Assembly (NCBI GenBank): GCA_033032865.1
Contig: JAWHQI010000185.1
Coordinates: 3,658,001-3,722,000 of the forward strand
Length of the DNA: 64,000 nt
Direction: 5' to 3'
Source: Dactylorhiza incarnata
Taxonomy: Eukaryota > Streptophyta > Magnoliopsida > Asparagales > Orchidaceae
Shown here piece by piece: positions 44,591 through 55,398 of this stretch. Both the position numbers and the translations under genes were made by a program. Numbering within the stretch: the stretch's first letter is position 1; each line of letters opens with the position of its first letter. A model generated the notes under the pieces. That model did no database searches, was not told the DNA's origin, and saw nothing but the letters and a program-made list of their open reading frames with translations.

Positions 44591-46623
44591 CTCCCCCTTG
44601 AAGTGAGAAGTGGAATTCAACCCGAGTAAACCTCGTAACCGAGTGAATGGTCCCTTCTCTAGCGGCTTCATGAAGATGTCAGCGACATTGTCCTCTCTCC
44701 GCACATCCTCAACCATCAGTGATCCATCCAGCACCATTTCCCAAATAAAATGATGTTCGATCTCAATGTGCTTGGTCCGCGCATGACAAACTGGATTATT
44801 AACCAGTTTGAGGGCACTCTCATTGTCACCGCGTAGCAGAGTAGGACATCGCACCTCCTTATGGATGTCTTCTACCAACCTCCTCATCCAGATGGCTTCT
44901 TGAGCTGCCAAGGCCGAAGCCTTGTACTCTGCTTCAGTGGTAGAAACAGATACCGAATCCTGCTTATTGCTGCACCATGATATAGCTGCAGGGCCCGCCA
45001 AAAGACGTATCCAGATGTTGATTCTCGATCATCCGAATCTCCCCCATAATCAACATCCATGTAACCATGCGGGTTAAAGCAAGTATCTCTCCTATAACAG
45101 AGACCCAAATCAGAGGTCGACTTCACATACTTCAGGATACTCCTGGCCGCCACCAGATGAGGCTTTCGTGGCTCCGCCATATATCGACTCACCCTGCCAA
45201 CTGCATATGCAATATTCGGCCTAGTAATCGTCAAATATATCAGAATCCCAGTAAGAGCCCGGAACACCAACAGATCAGAAAGAATCTGCTCCTCATCCCG
45301 CCAAAGCTTTAGACCAACCTCAAGAGGAGTCGAACTACTCTTCCCTTCCTGCATGCCGAATCTCTTAACGATTCGCTCTGCATAGCCCTTCTGGGAAATG
45401 AGCACTCCATTCTTCTGCCTCTTAACCTCGAGTCCATGGAAGTGGTGGAGCTCACCTAGATCCTTCATCTCAAATCTGATAGCAAGCTCAGCCCTTAGCC
45501 TTGCTACCTCCTCCTCTGAGATCCCAGTGACAATCATGTCATCCACATACAACAGCACGAGGACCTGAAGCTCTCCCTTCTTCTTGATAAACAAGCTAGA
45601 ATCTGAGTCTGAAGCAAAGTATCCGCAGAAATGGAGATATTTTGTGATCTTCCCATACCACGCCCTAGGCGCTTGCTTCAACCCATAGAGGGCCTTCTTC
45701 AACTTGCAGACGTGTCCCGGATGAACTTTCGATACATACCCAGGTGGTTGAACCATGAAGATGTCCTTGTCAATCTCGCCGTACTACAAAGCATTCTTTA
45801 CGTCAAGTTGCCAAATCTTCCATCCTTGGCAAGCTTCCAACGCAATCACCACCCGCACCGAAGTCATCTTGGCCACTGGACTGAACATCTCCTCATAATT
45901 ATCCCCATACTGTTGTGAGAACCCTCGAGCAACAAGGCGAGCCTTGTACTGCTCGATACTACCATCCACCTTCTTCATTAATTTGAACACCCACTTGCAA
46001 GTTACAGGAGTTATGCCATCAACCTTGGGATCAAGATCCCAGGTTTCGTTCTTCCTGAGGGCTGCCATCTCCTCATCCATGGCATCTTCCCACTCCTTGA
46101 CTCCAGTGGCTTCCTCAAATCTTGAAGGCTCTCGCTCGTCCAGAGGGCCAGCAGAGAAACATGAAACAAAGCTCACCATGTTTCCTCTTGTATAACGAGC
46201 TGGTGGAATTATAGTCCTTTTTGACCTTCTCAAGGTCGGTACTGGACTAACCACTTCCACTGCTTCTTTAGAATCAACTCTATTTCCAGGAGTACTTGGA
46301 GGATTGCTCCCCCTACTTCCAGAACCTAAAGAATCTGCCCCAATGCTTGACGCAACTGGAGCCCCTGGTGATACAGGAAACTCCTCCTGAAGATCTTCTG
46401 CAGCTTCTCTTTGCCTTTCAACCTTGCTATCTAATAGTTCAATACCAGAACTCCCTTGGTATGATGTCAGCTCATCAGATACCACATCGCGAGATACTAC
46501 AAATCTCCGTGTCTGGGGATCCATGCACTTCCAGCCATTCTTTCGGTCATCATACCCAACAAACACTTATTTCCTCGCCTTTGCGTCTAGTTTTGTTCTA
46601 AGGGCATCATGAACGTGCACATA
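44585..46623 (-). pseudogene. Element I integrase C-terminus, RT and RNase H (nearly intact)
   Basis: Reads FVGYDDRKNGWKCMDPQ, linker, RT with KARLVARGFSQQYGD, QLDVKNAL, stop near 45785, then [22 protein letters not shown] and the intact catalytic LLYVDDMIVTG near 45550. RNase H shows MDVDYGGDSDD and, after a frameshift near 44990, STTEAEYKA, RGDNESAL and RTKHIEIEHHF. Two stops lie in the integrase end (near 46572 and 46625). The pol stop TGA (44585-44587) overlaps the LTR start TGTTGA. Confidence 0.9.
44591..44600 (-). other. Element I polypurine tract
   Basis: Minus-strand caagggggag directly before the LTR. Confidence 0.82.
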
Positions 46624-47874
46624 TCAAGTTGAACCAAACACTCGTAAGTGTCCCACACCGGGCTTCTCCTTAAACATCAACTCATGTGGAGTCTTCATGT
46701 TGATCGGACTAAGAGGCATTCGATTGATGACAAAAGCAGCGCAAGACATACCCTCCGCCCAGAAGGACTTCGGAATATTCTTGGCATGAAGCCAGCACTT
46801 CACGGTCTCCGTCAAATGACGGATCTTCCACTCAGCAACTCCGTTCTGTTGTGGAGTATGCACACAAGAGAGCTCTCTCTGGATGTCGTGCTTCCTGCAA
46901 AAACTAATGAACACTCCTGAGGTGAACTCACCTCCATTGTCAGTTCTCAGCTTTTTAATCCGCAGTCTAAGACGACCCTCCATAAGCTCCTTGAACTCCA
47001 CAAACTTTTTGAACGCCTCTGTCTTCTCTTTCATAAAATACACCCAGGTATATCTAGTGTAATCATCAATCAAAACTAGCATATACTGGTTGCCTCCAAG
47101 ACTAGCAGTGTTGGTCGGGCCAAAAAGATCACCGTGAATCAACTCCGACGGCTTCTTGCACCTGCTCTGTGACTTGTCAAATGGAAGTCGATGAGACTTG
47201 CCATACTGACACCCTGCACAGACATGACCCTCTCCCATGGATGATAAATTAGGCAATCCTTTCACAAGGCCTTTTGCCGCCATAATCTTCAGCTTCGCCA
47301 TGCCAACATGCCCTAGCCTTTCATGCCAGATAGCCGCGCGATCATTTGTCCGCATCTTATCAACATAGGAACTTGTTGATAAAACAAACAAATCCTTTAC
47401 CCTTATCCCAACGTGAACTGTGTCAGCTTGCACCGATGACACATTCTTAAGAAACCTCACTTCTGTTGGACGAAACAGAATGTGATATCCGACGTCTACA
47501 GCGTTAGTCACTGAGAAGAGATTTTTCTTCATACCCGGCACGTGATAATCACTTTGTAATTTGAGTGGACCCTTATCACTGCCTAAAGAAACCACCACCT
47601 CTTGCTTGACTGCGTGAACAGAATCATCAGCGGTAATAATAGCATCATTACCTGAATAGGGCTGCGCATGAGAAAGCATTGACCCATCTCTGGTGAGGTG
47701 ATGACCACACCCTGAGTCAACAATCCAGTCCTCCTTGTAGTTGATAGAAGAAAGAACACCAACGGATTCCGCAGTCAGATTTGCCGTAAAGGCACCCTCT
47801 CCTCCCCATTCAACTTCCTCATTCCTGGATCCAACTTCCTCCTTGCCAGCAGCATGCCCTTCCTGAAGATTCAA
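46624..47874 (-). pseudogene. Element I protease and integrase (416-codon open segment)
   Basis: Open from the knuckle end (NLQEGHAAGKEE) through protease DWIVDSGCGHHLTRD (DSG intact), GAG-pre-integrase (IWHERLGHVGMAK) and integrase with HGDLFGP, RTDNGGEF and NGVAEWK; all three catalytic residues are present. The Trp codon mutated to stop in A and H is intact here (KSFWAEGM). The frame ends at a stop after VFGST. Confidence 0.9.
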
Positions 47875-48681
47875 CCGGCAATCCTTCTTAAAGTGACCAT
47901 GCTAGTTAAACTTGAAGCACCGAAGTCCATCCTTTTTCTTTCCATCAGACTTAGGAGCACGGCTCCTCTCCTGCTGACCTGAAGTAGAAGAACCATCGCT
48001 TCTAGATGATTTTTGCTTCTTATACCACTTCTTATTCTTCCCATAGAAGAGCACCTCATTATCTCCCCCAGAGATAAACATCCCAGCCATCTGCTTTGCC
48101 AAACTTTCCTGCGAAGCAAGCAAATTTTCCAGCTCAAGCAATGACGGCTGATTGGCGCAACCTTGGACAGAAGTGACAAAGGCCACATATTATCTACGCA
48201 ATCCACGGATAATGTGCCTTTTCAGCTTTGCCTCAGAAATGGGCTCATCCGGATCCAATACAGAAATCTCTGCACAGAGGTTCTTCATCTTTAAAAATAA
48301 AGTAGAAACAGAAAGATCACCTTGAGTGGCATTCGCCAACTCATTTTCAAAGAACTGTAGCCGCGCTACATTCTTCTTATTAAAGAGTCCGTCAAGAGAA
48401 GTCCAAATCTCAGCAGCAGATCGACATCCTATGATGTGATCAAATAGCTCCGATGAAATTGCCCGCTTGAGAGTAAACTCAGCTTTCGCATTTGTTTTCT
48501 TCCAAGCTTTCACGAGCTCAGCATTCCCTTCAACAGGGACAACAGCTTGTCTCACATCTCCTCCGACAACCTCCCAAAGATCCTCGACAAGAAGATAGCT
48601 TTCCATACAAGACTTCCACTTCTTAAAGTTAGTCTGTGTAAGGAGCTCAATTCCAAGACCTCTTGCAATTCCACCTTCCAT
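47871..48681 (-). pseudogene. Element I gag (broken at two sites)
   Basis: ATG at 48681 opens MEGGIARGLGIELLTQTNF, then KKWKSCMESYLLVEDLWEVV, ELFDHIIGCRSAAEIWTSLDG and FLKMKNLCAEISVLDPD. A stop near 48189 (GLRR*YVAF) interrupts. The knuckle near 47890-47925 reads CFKFN*HGHFKKDC, so its second Cys is Phe and a stop lies inside. The gag of B (8440) is a close relative. Confidence 0.88.
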
Positions 48682-48760
48682 TGCAGTACTACTGATTTAC
48701 TTGTGCTCCAAAATTCCAAGCAAGATAACTGCGGCTGAATCACTGCTCAAACCTCTGTCC

Positions 48761-48771
48761 CTCTGATACCA
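48761..48771 (-). other. Element I primer binding site (initiator Met tRNA)
   Basis: Minus-strand tggtatcagag, two bases after the 5' LTR end. Confidence 0.85.
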
Positions 48772-48773
48772 TG

Positions 48774-49746
48774 TGAAAAATCTCTTTTGTTAATTACTAT
48801 CAGACACCAAGTTAAGGTTTTGACGTGCGGAAAAATAGGAACTAGGTCGTAGGAACACTCTCAATCAAACTGAGCACAATAAGCCAAAAACAATGAAGGA
48901 ACATGATGACTAGAATTCAAAACTCTTCTTTACAACTTGAGGTACACATGGCGAGACATGCTTCACCAATACAATCGAAGAAGAATAACAACAAGACAAA
49001 GCAGAAACCGCCCAAGCCGCCTGACTAGCAAGCCACCTGACTTAACAAGGCTGTCTGTGCAAACTGCCAAGCCACCAAACTGCAACTCAACATGCGGACT
49101 ACACGTTATTCCAATACTGACACTGTCCGCCCGAGCAAGGCCGCCTAACCGCTGTCACTTAGCCGCTCCTAACCGCGAACACTACTGCTGACAAGCTGAA
49201 CAAAGAATAGACCGGCAAGGCAAGCCGCCTAACCGCACGGTCTGACCTTATTGAAAGCAGAAACACAAGCCGAAGAGAAAAGCTACCGCAAACCGAGACC
49301 ACCTGCTGCTACCCGCCGCTGACTGCCACCGACTTAACCACTGCGGTCTCCTCTGATCAAATCAGAACCACACACAAGTCGTGCAACCTGCGAACACAAT
49401 AGAATCAAATCTCAACCCATACGACTAGAAAAGTCTAACCGCACAAAACGACTTGCGAGCTCTCGCTTACTGTTCACTGTATTTGATCTGAGGGAGAGGT
49501 CTTATTTATAGACGCGAGGTGGAGTGTGGTAACCGCCCATAGAGATATGATAACCGCCCCAACTCGGTACGGGTAGAAAATAAACCGTGCGGCTTAAAGA
49601 CAAGCCGCACCAGTTAACCAGAAAAGGAGGCAGACCAAGCCCAAAGACAAGACGAACTGATAGACCGACAGCCCGCTGCGGTTAGACAACCCACGCGGTC
49701 TCAAGACAGACCGCCCGACCTCCACTTCACTTCAACATTTTCAACA
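48774..49746 (-). repeat. Element I 5' LTR
   Basis: Minus strand from TGTTGAAAATG (49746) to AGATTTTTCA (48774), 973 bp. It aligns end to end with 43609-44590, with some substitutions and a short deletion near 49620. TATA box at 49503-49510. Confidence 0.92.
49503..49510 (-). promoter_or_regulatory. TATA box of element I 5' LTR
   Basis: Minus-strand tataaata in gtctataaataag, with most AGACCGC motifs upstream of it in the LTR. Confidence 0.7.
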
Positions 49747-49802
49747 ATGATTACTCCTTTATAGGATCTGGTCAGACAGTTATGTCCTTCTTGACCAACC
49801 TC

Positions 49803-49813
49803 GCTCTAATACC
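49803..49813 (-). other. Element F primer binding site
   Basis: Minus-strand tggtattagag, two bases after the F LTR end. It differs by one base from the initiator Met tRNA complement tggtatcagag. Confidence 0.75.
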
Positions 49814-49815
49814 AC

Positions 49816-51088
49816 TTGATAGTTTATTTAGGATGTAGTATTAGTCAACTAGAGGGGGGGGGGGTGAATAGGTTTGTTGTTATTTTAGGCTTCAACCTAG
49901 TAGTTTTTTGATTTTAGGTTAGTTATGTATAAGGCACCCAGAAAACACACAATGGTTTATAGAGGTTCCTCAAGACAGGGTGTCTTAAGTAGTCCTCTTT
50001 CCCCCTTCACCTTTCTAACAATGAGTTAGATAAGGCCAACACCTCCATACTCAGCTCCTAGAGCTTACAACACAGATCTCTCAGGTATTCTCAAACCCTA
50101 CCTCAGGCTCAATAATCCTACCTCAGGCTCAGCAGCCCTACCTCAGGCTCAACAGCCCTACCTCAGATCACACACAGATCCTACACTCAAGCTGACCTCT
50201 TAGCTCTACTACTCAGGCCAACTAGCCCTACTTTCTCAGTCAAAGATGCCCTACAACTCAGAACTGTTATGTTCCTACAATAATAATAATAGATGATTAC
50301 AATAGAAGATAGAAAAAATTTATTCTTCTGTTGTTGAGCAACTGTTGTAGCAGTCTTGAATCTGGGATGGGCCCAATGGCCTCAACTTTGATTCTTTTGA
50401 TCCTTTTCTTTAGAGAAAGAGTAAGGATCAACTTGCTCTATCTTGAGTTGATCAAGAGGAGAAATCTATTCTCTCTTTGCAGCTTCAGGAAATTAGGATG
50501 TGAAAACTTTCTTGTCTGCCGACAATGGAACTGCAATCTTGTTCTTTTGTGAGTGAGAGACTAAGGGTTTTTATTTCAAAGCCCTAATTTCTTCTTTTAT
50601 ACTCCACTGAACTTCAACGGCTATCAGATGTCCTCTGACACAACATTGACGAGATTGGAATACCATATCTTGCTTTTCTGCACCATGCACAAAAAGTAAA
50701 ACCCGCCAGTCCTTTTGAATCTGTCTCAGCGGTCGGGCTGAGAAAGCTACCAGTCTCAGCGGCTTCTTCTGTCCCATTCCAGCGGATCCGCTGAGACAAA
50801 TAGTTGTCTCAGCGGTCTATTTGTCTCAGCGGTTTTCTTCTATCTGCAGCTCAGCTGGCCCAGAAACCTTCTAACTGGCCCTTGGCCTTGTCTCAGTGGT
50901 TCAACTGAGACTTAGAGCTTGTCTCAGCGGTTTTGATAGCAAACCTACTGAACTTACATCACACCTTGGTATGACCTAAACATGCATGGTCATGAGATAT
51001 AATGGGGTTTATCAAATACAACTTGTACTTAGCATTGAGTGTGAAGCTTCTTCAAATTAAGGGAACATTGAGGGTCATTTTTCCAACA
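49816..51088 (-). repeat. Element F 5' LTR
   Basis: On the minus strand starts TGTTGGAAAAATGACCC at 51088 and ends ATAAACTATCA at 49816. 1273 bp, same family as G (4308-5561). A cluster of GTCTCAGCGG / CCGCTGAGAC motifs lies at about 50720-50935. TATA box at 50594-50601. A homopolymer of 13 G on the plus strand (C on the element strand) lies near 49854. Block of cctcaggctcaa repeats at about 50100-50165. No gene. Confidence 0.9.
50594..50601 (-). promoter_or_regulatory. TATA box of element F LTR
   Basis: Minus-strand tataaaag in ggagtataaaagaag, about 120 bp below the GTCTCAGCGG cluster. Confidence 0.72.
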
Positions 51089-51091
51089 GAG

Positions 51092-51820
51092 GACTCTGCT
51101 TCAGTAGTCTTTAATGCAAGAGTCATTTCTATAGGAGTTGATATTCTCTCCTGGGCTTCTGACTCAGTCCTGCTTTTTAGTATAAGCTCATAGAACTTGA
51201 GCTTTCCCAACAGAGCATCAGTTGAAATTTCACTGAGGAATCAAGAATCTCTAATAACCCAAATTCTAGAGTCCTATGTGCTTGGAAAGCACATGAGGAG
51301 CTTGTCATTAATTTCTGTCAGAGAAATTTCTTTGTCAAGCCCTCTCAGCTCATTTATGATGAGGCTGAATCTGTCATACATTTCTGTTATGCTCTCTTCA
51401 GCCTTTTTCTTGAAGTTCTCATATTGGGATATGAGAAATGACTTTTTGTCTTTTCTTTCATCTAAGCTCCCTTCAACTAGTCTGGACAGAGATTACCAGA
51501 TCTCATTGGAAAAGTTGCAATCAACAACTTTTTGGAATATGTCATCAGACATGGTTGAGACCAGAATGTTTATGGCCTTGGCATCAAATGCCTTGACCTT
51601 CTTCTCAGCATCAGTCCATTTTGCTCTGGGGACTGAAGTTTGTATGACCTTTCCACTAGTATCTTTCCTTATTGGGACTAGGGGACCTGTCAGGATGACA
51701 TTTAAATTTTCTTCATCAACAGAGTTCATATAAAGTTTTATTCTTTCCTTCTAGAGTGTGAACTTATTCAAGTTAAACACTGGAGGTCTTATTGAGGCAT
51801 AATCCTTATTACTCATCTTT
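51092..51820 (-). pseudogene. Element J gag N-terminal part (broken)
   Basis: Minus strand: start near MSNKDYASIRPPVF (51816), then MNSVDEENLNVILTGPLVP, DAKAINILVSTMSDDIFQKV, RKDKKSFLISQYENFKK, INELRGLDKEISLTEINDK and STDALLGKLKFYELIL. Stops occur near 51755, 51495 and in later parts. It is clearly closer to E gag (30126-30620) than to F or D gag. The plus-strand reading frame over 51197-51733 is only its shadow. Confidence 0.82.
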
Positions 51821-51902
51821 TTTATAAAATATATTTGTAATAAGGAAATAAGAGTAGGAGGTCTTTTTGATCAAGATGTTAACCTTTTAATAATCAACCT
51901 CC

Positions 51903-51913
51903 CTCTGATACCA
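51903..51913 (-). other. Element J primer binding site (initiator Met tRNA)
   Basis: Minus-strand tggtatcagag, two bases after the LTR end CACTTTCA. Confidence 0.82.
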
Positions 51914-51915
51914 AT

Positions 51916-53068
51916 TGAAAGTGCACAGTGTGCCTCTGAGAATCCTCTAGAGGGGGGGGGGGGTGAATAGAGATTTAAAGATTTTCTATTCAAAATGTGC
52001 AAACAATAAAACTTACTAAGGTATTATGCACACAAACAAAACCAAAGGCAGAATAAATAAGATAAATACTGCTGAAATAAATGTTGTAAAAGGAAGTGTG
52101 ACAGCACAGAAAATCACAGCAAAGACACACAGATTTTTATAGAGGTTCCCCAAAATGTGGGTACTCCCCTCTTCTACCACCTGGTAGGGATGCACAACCT
52201 GTGCATGAGTCTTTTGATAAGGAGACTCTTAGAACCAAAGATCTTTTGATAAGGAGATCTTGAATCACAGATCTTTTGATAAGGAGGACTTGTAATGATA
52301 AATCTTTCAGTGCTGGTCTTCTATTGTTGATGCACAGCAGGAGCTATCTTGAAGCGGGGCTGAATAGCAAAAGCTTCAGTCCTTGCTTCAATCTGATCTT
52401 CTTCTTTAGTTGAGGAAGAATGATCTTCTTGCTCTTCTGGATTGAATTTGGAAGAGCTATCTTATCTCAGATGCGTGCTAGTAGCTTCAGGAAGCAGGCT
52501 GAGGGATATATGTGGAAGCCATCAAAGGCACATTAGTTTGCTATTTGGATTATGTTCCACACCTTCTATAATGCCCTAACACCTTCTTTTATACTCCCTC
52601 CAAACTACAGTGGCTCTTAAGATGGACCTACTACAGCATGGACATAAATAGAAAATGTTATCTTTGCTTTCCACCTACTTGATCCAAAAGTAGATCCCCG
52701 TTAGATATTTATTCAAATATGAATCTGTTTCAGTGGTTTGGCTGAGACAGGCTTCAGTCTCAGTGGCTAAGTTGTCTTCATCTCAGCGGATACGCTGTGA
52801 TAGTTAGTCTTCTCATTGGTTTCTGTCTAAATGCAGCTCAGTTGAGGCAGACTCCTTCTCAGCATCTCTGGCAGCATCTCAGTGGTTCAGCTGAGACCAT
52901 GTTATCGTCTCAGCAGTTTTGACAGTAAAACCAGAGAACTATTCCATTGTTTGGAATAACCTAACCCTGCATATACATGATGTATGGTATGTCAAAAATA
53001 ATATGTACTTAGCATTGAGTGTGATGTCTCTTCAAATAAAGGGAACATTGAGGGCAATATTTCAAACA
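51916..53068 (-). repeat. Element J 5' LTR
   Basis: On the minus strand starts TGTTTGAAATATTGCCC at 53068 and ends GCACTTTCA at 51916. 1153 bp. The start and the GTCTCAGCGG-type motifs (about 52735-52920) place it with F and G; the end CACTTTCA and the gag resemble E. TATA box at 52586-52593, C-run of 14 on the element strand near 51951. Confidence 0.85.
52586..52593 (-). promoter_or_regulatory. TATA box of element J LTR
   Basis: Minus-strand tataaaag in ggagtataaaagaagg, the same context as in F and G. Confidence 0.7.
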
Positions 53069-53547
53069 AAGCTGTCGCTTAACCGCAACTCCTTGTCGCT
53101 TAACCGTAAAGGTCGCCTGACCACCGAGCTTGATGTGAACAACTGAAGAACTACCCAAAGCTGCCCAGACTGCCAGAACCTGAGACCGAGCGAATAGAGT
53201 CAGACCGCTAATCTCAGACTGCCTGTGCATTAATTCTTACATTTCTCTTTTATGCTTATTACTATTTACTACTGAAATGACAGGACCTGCAACTCTATTT
53301 ATAGGCACACAGATGGATGCCATCACCGCCCAAGAAGGATACAAAGACCGCCTAACAAGATTGCTCAGACAACCAAACCGCGTCAAAGAATAGATTTTGC
53401 AGTCACCATCAGAAAAGACATCAATAGCCAAACTAGCCATGACCTAGACTAGTCGCCATAGAGAACTCACGTAGACCGCGTGATCTCTGCGGTCTATCCT
53501 CCTCTGATCGTCTAGTTCACTTCTACTTCCACTTCAAAAATTCAACA
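53069..53547 (-). repeat. Element K 3' LTR, first part
   Basis: On the minus strand starts TGTTGAATTTTTGAAGTGG at 53547, like B. AGACCGC motifs, TATA-like tataaata in minus-strand gcctataaatagag near 53296. Interrupted by J at 53068/53069. Confidence 0.82.
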
Positions 53548-53560
53548 CTCTCCCTTGAAG

Positions 53561-54570
53561 TGGGAAGTGGAAGTTAGCCCACAAAACATTGAAACTGGCC
53601 AAATGGTCCCTTCGACAACGGCTTTGTGAAGATGTTCGCAACATTGTCCTCGCTCCACACATACTCAACCATCAGAGATCCTTCCAGCACCTTCTCCCGA
53701 ATGAAGTGATGCTCGATCTTGATGTGCTTGGTCCGTGCATGACAAACTGGATTATTAACCAATTTAAGGGCACTCTCATTATCACCGCGTAGAATAGTCA
53801 GACCTCGCACCTCCTCATGCATGTCCTCCACTAGCCTCCTAAGCTAGATGGCTTCCTGAGCTGCCAAAGCCGAAGTCTTGCATTCTGCTTCCATAGTGGA
53901 GACAGACACTGAATCCTACTTCTTGCTGCACCACGAGATGGCTGCAGAGCCAGTCATAAATACATACCTAGAAGTAGACTTCATATCCCTTGAATCTCCT
54001 TCATAATCAACATCCGTGTAACCATGCAGAAAGAATCTCAATTCCCTCCCATAAAAGATACCCATATGAAAGGTGGACTTCACGTATTTCAGAATACCCC
54101 TTGCCGCCACTAGATCAGGTTTACGTGGCTCCGCCATATATCGACTCTATGGGCCCATATCATAAACAATATCCTCCCTCGTAATCGTTAGATATATAAG
54201 ACTTCCAACTAAAGCCCGGAACCCCAAGAGATCCAAAAGAACCCTTCTCTCATCTCGTCAAAGCTTCAACCCAACCTCAAGTGGAGTAGAGCTGCTCTTC
54301 CACTCTCCCATGCCAAATCGCGTCACAATCCATTCTGCATAGCCCTTATGGGAAATGAGCAGACCACTCTCTTTCCTCTCCCCCTCAAGTCTAAGGAAAT
54401 GGTGGAGCTCACATAGATTTTTCATCTCGAATCTAATACCTATCTCAACCCAGATCCTAGATACCTCCTCTTCATAGTTCCCCATAACAATCATGTCGTC
54501 TACGTACAATAGCACCAAGACCTAAAGCTCCCCCGACTTCTCTACAAATTAGCTCGAATCAGAATCTGAA
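53561..54570 (-). pseudogene. Element K RT end and RNase H (broken)
   Basis: Minus strand: RT tail with SDSDSS, VLLYVDDMIVMGN near 54500 (YVDD intact), HHFLRLEGERKESG and GYAEWIVTRFGM. RNase H shows YTDVDYEGDSRD, RGDNESAL and RTKHIKIEHHF. Stops near 53845, 53885, 53920, 54160, 54525 and 54548. The final segment deviates from GEC-stop by a frameshift near 53590. The RT N-terminal half is absent. Confidence 0.82.
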
Positions 54571-54974
54571 TTAAGTGTGAGTTTTGGAGGTACAATTTTT
54601 GTGCCAACAGAACAAACACGCAACCTTTACATCAGAGTGTCTAGACAAAGTCAGTGGACAGTAAAAAAAGTCAGATCGCGATGTTCAACCTGGTCACTTT
54701 GTCAGTGGTCTCCCTTCATCAGGTGGCGGGCCTCCTTAGAAGCTCTTGAGCTTTGTAGTGAGCTTCTCCATGAACAATCTCGCCGAGAGGCCGCCTAGGC
54801 TCTACAGGAGACCGCCCAGCAGTTAGAAGCGATGATTTAGATCCTTTCATCGATTTCCCAGAGTCTTCTTTCTCATACCGATCAGGTCGCAACCCATGAT
54901 CCTCTAGCCGGCAATAACGCTCCTGACCGCATGACTTATCAGCCTTCTGCTCCCCTTTAGTCACAAGGGGAGGA

Positions 54975-55158
54975 TGTAGGGATACAGCGCAACCAACTGC
55001 ACCAAAAGACTGGCCTATTGGTCAAGGCGCCTACCGCTCCTTTATAGAGTCAGCTATCCTCGGGCAGATCCATGGGGCATTCAGTTATACCCATGGGGGA
55101 CACACCCTTCCACTTCGAATAGCACCGCAGTGCCGGGGGCAATTCAGGCACCCCAACA
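54975..55158 (-). repeat. Element T 3' terminal repeat
   Basis: 184 bp, minus strand TGTTGGGGTGCC to GTATCCCTACA. TATA-like ctataaag on the minus strand (55040-55047). Confidence 0.92.
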
Positions 55159-55214
55159 ATCTCCCCTAGAAACGACCCCGGGGTTTCGAACCCGCGACCC
55201 CCTCTGATACCACT
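55159..55214 (-). other. Element T internal domain with primer site and B-box-like sequence
   Basis: Minus strand: primer site tggtatcagag (55202-55212), then gggggtcgcgggttcgaaacc, whose GGTTCGAAACC matches the pol III B-box / tRNA T-arm consensus closely, then ccccggggtcg and the purine tract aggggagat before the 3' repeat. Only 56 bp separate the repeats. Confidence 0.85.
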
Positions 55215-55398
55215 TGTAGGGATACAGCGCAAACAACTTCACCAAAACACCAGCCTTTTTGTCAAGGCGCCTACCACTCCTTTATAGAGTCGGCTATCCT
55301 CGGGCGGATCCACGAGGCAGTCAGTTAGACCCACGGGGGACACACCCTTCCGCTTCGAATAGCACCGCAGCGCTGGGGGCAATTTTGGCACCCCAATA
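55215..55398 (-). repeat. Element T 5' terminal repeat
   Basis: 184 bp, minus strand TATTGGGGTGCC (first T-G pair mutated to T-A) to GTATCCCTACA. TATA-like ctataaag at 55280-55287 (minus). Confidence 0.92.

Larger units (their letters stand above)
43609..49746 (-). mobile_element. Element I: complete Ty1/copia retrotransposon
   Basis: Minus strand, 6.1 kb: 5' LTR 48774-49746, primer site, gag, pol, polypurine tract and 3' LTR 43609-44590. The flanks are gtgac (43604-43608) and atgat (49747-49751), alike at three of five positions, so the target duplication has decayed or the ends are slightly different. Same family as A, H, B and K, and the least damaged whole element in the window. It is inserted in the leader of F. 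Confidence 0.92.
40190..51088 (-). mobile_element. Element F: 5' half of a Sirevirus-like copia element, split by I
   Basis: Minus strand: 5' LTR 49816-51088, primer site, leader, gag, protease, GAG-pre-integrase and integrase, cut off at about 40190 within integrase. Element I (43609-49746) is inserted between the primer site and the gag start. F is closely related to D in protein and to G in LTR. It is inserted in element J. Confidence 0.85.
51089..53068 (-). mobile_element. Element J: 5' end of a Sirevirus-like copia element
   Basis: Minus strand: 5' LTR 51916-53068, primer site at 51903-51913, leader and part of gag, cut at 51088 by the F LTR. Everything downstream of gag is missing from the window. 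The flank on the right, aagct (53069-53073), lies within the LTR of K. Confidence 0.82.
53069..54570 (-). mobile_element. Element K: 3' fragment of a Ty1/copia element of the A/B family
   Basis: Minus strand: RT end and RNase H, polypurine tract and the first ~480 bp of the 3' LTR (53069-53547), where J is inserted. The other side is cut at about 54570 in RT, next to gypsy element L. Nothing left of J continues the K LTR, so that part was lost with the deletion at about 40190. Confidence 0.82.
54975..55398 (-). mobile_element. Element T: miniature LTR element (TRIM/SMART type)
   Basis: 424 bp: two 184-bp direct terminal repeats (54975-55158 and 55215-55398) around a 56-bp internal domain, flanked by a perfect 5-bp duplication gagga (54970-54974 and 55399-55403). 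On the minus strand the repeats run TG...CA. The 5' repeat is followed by the primer site tggtatcagag and the 3' repeat is preceded by the purine tract ctaggggagat. No coding capacity. The repeats differ at 21 of 184 positions by hand count, with no indel, so the insertion is old. Confidence 0.93.

Noticed and set aside
51197..51733. 178-codon plus-strand reading frame
   Set aside because: It is the exact antisense of J gag, whose minus-strand translation matches E gag; the plus-strand protein matches nothing recognisable.
55159..55214. Possible tRNA gene (ggttcgaaacc with nearby tggtatcagag)
   Set aside because: No A box, acceptor stem or anticodon arm; the place between the repeats of element T explains the tRNA-complementary sequence as a primer site.
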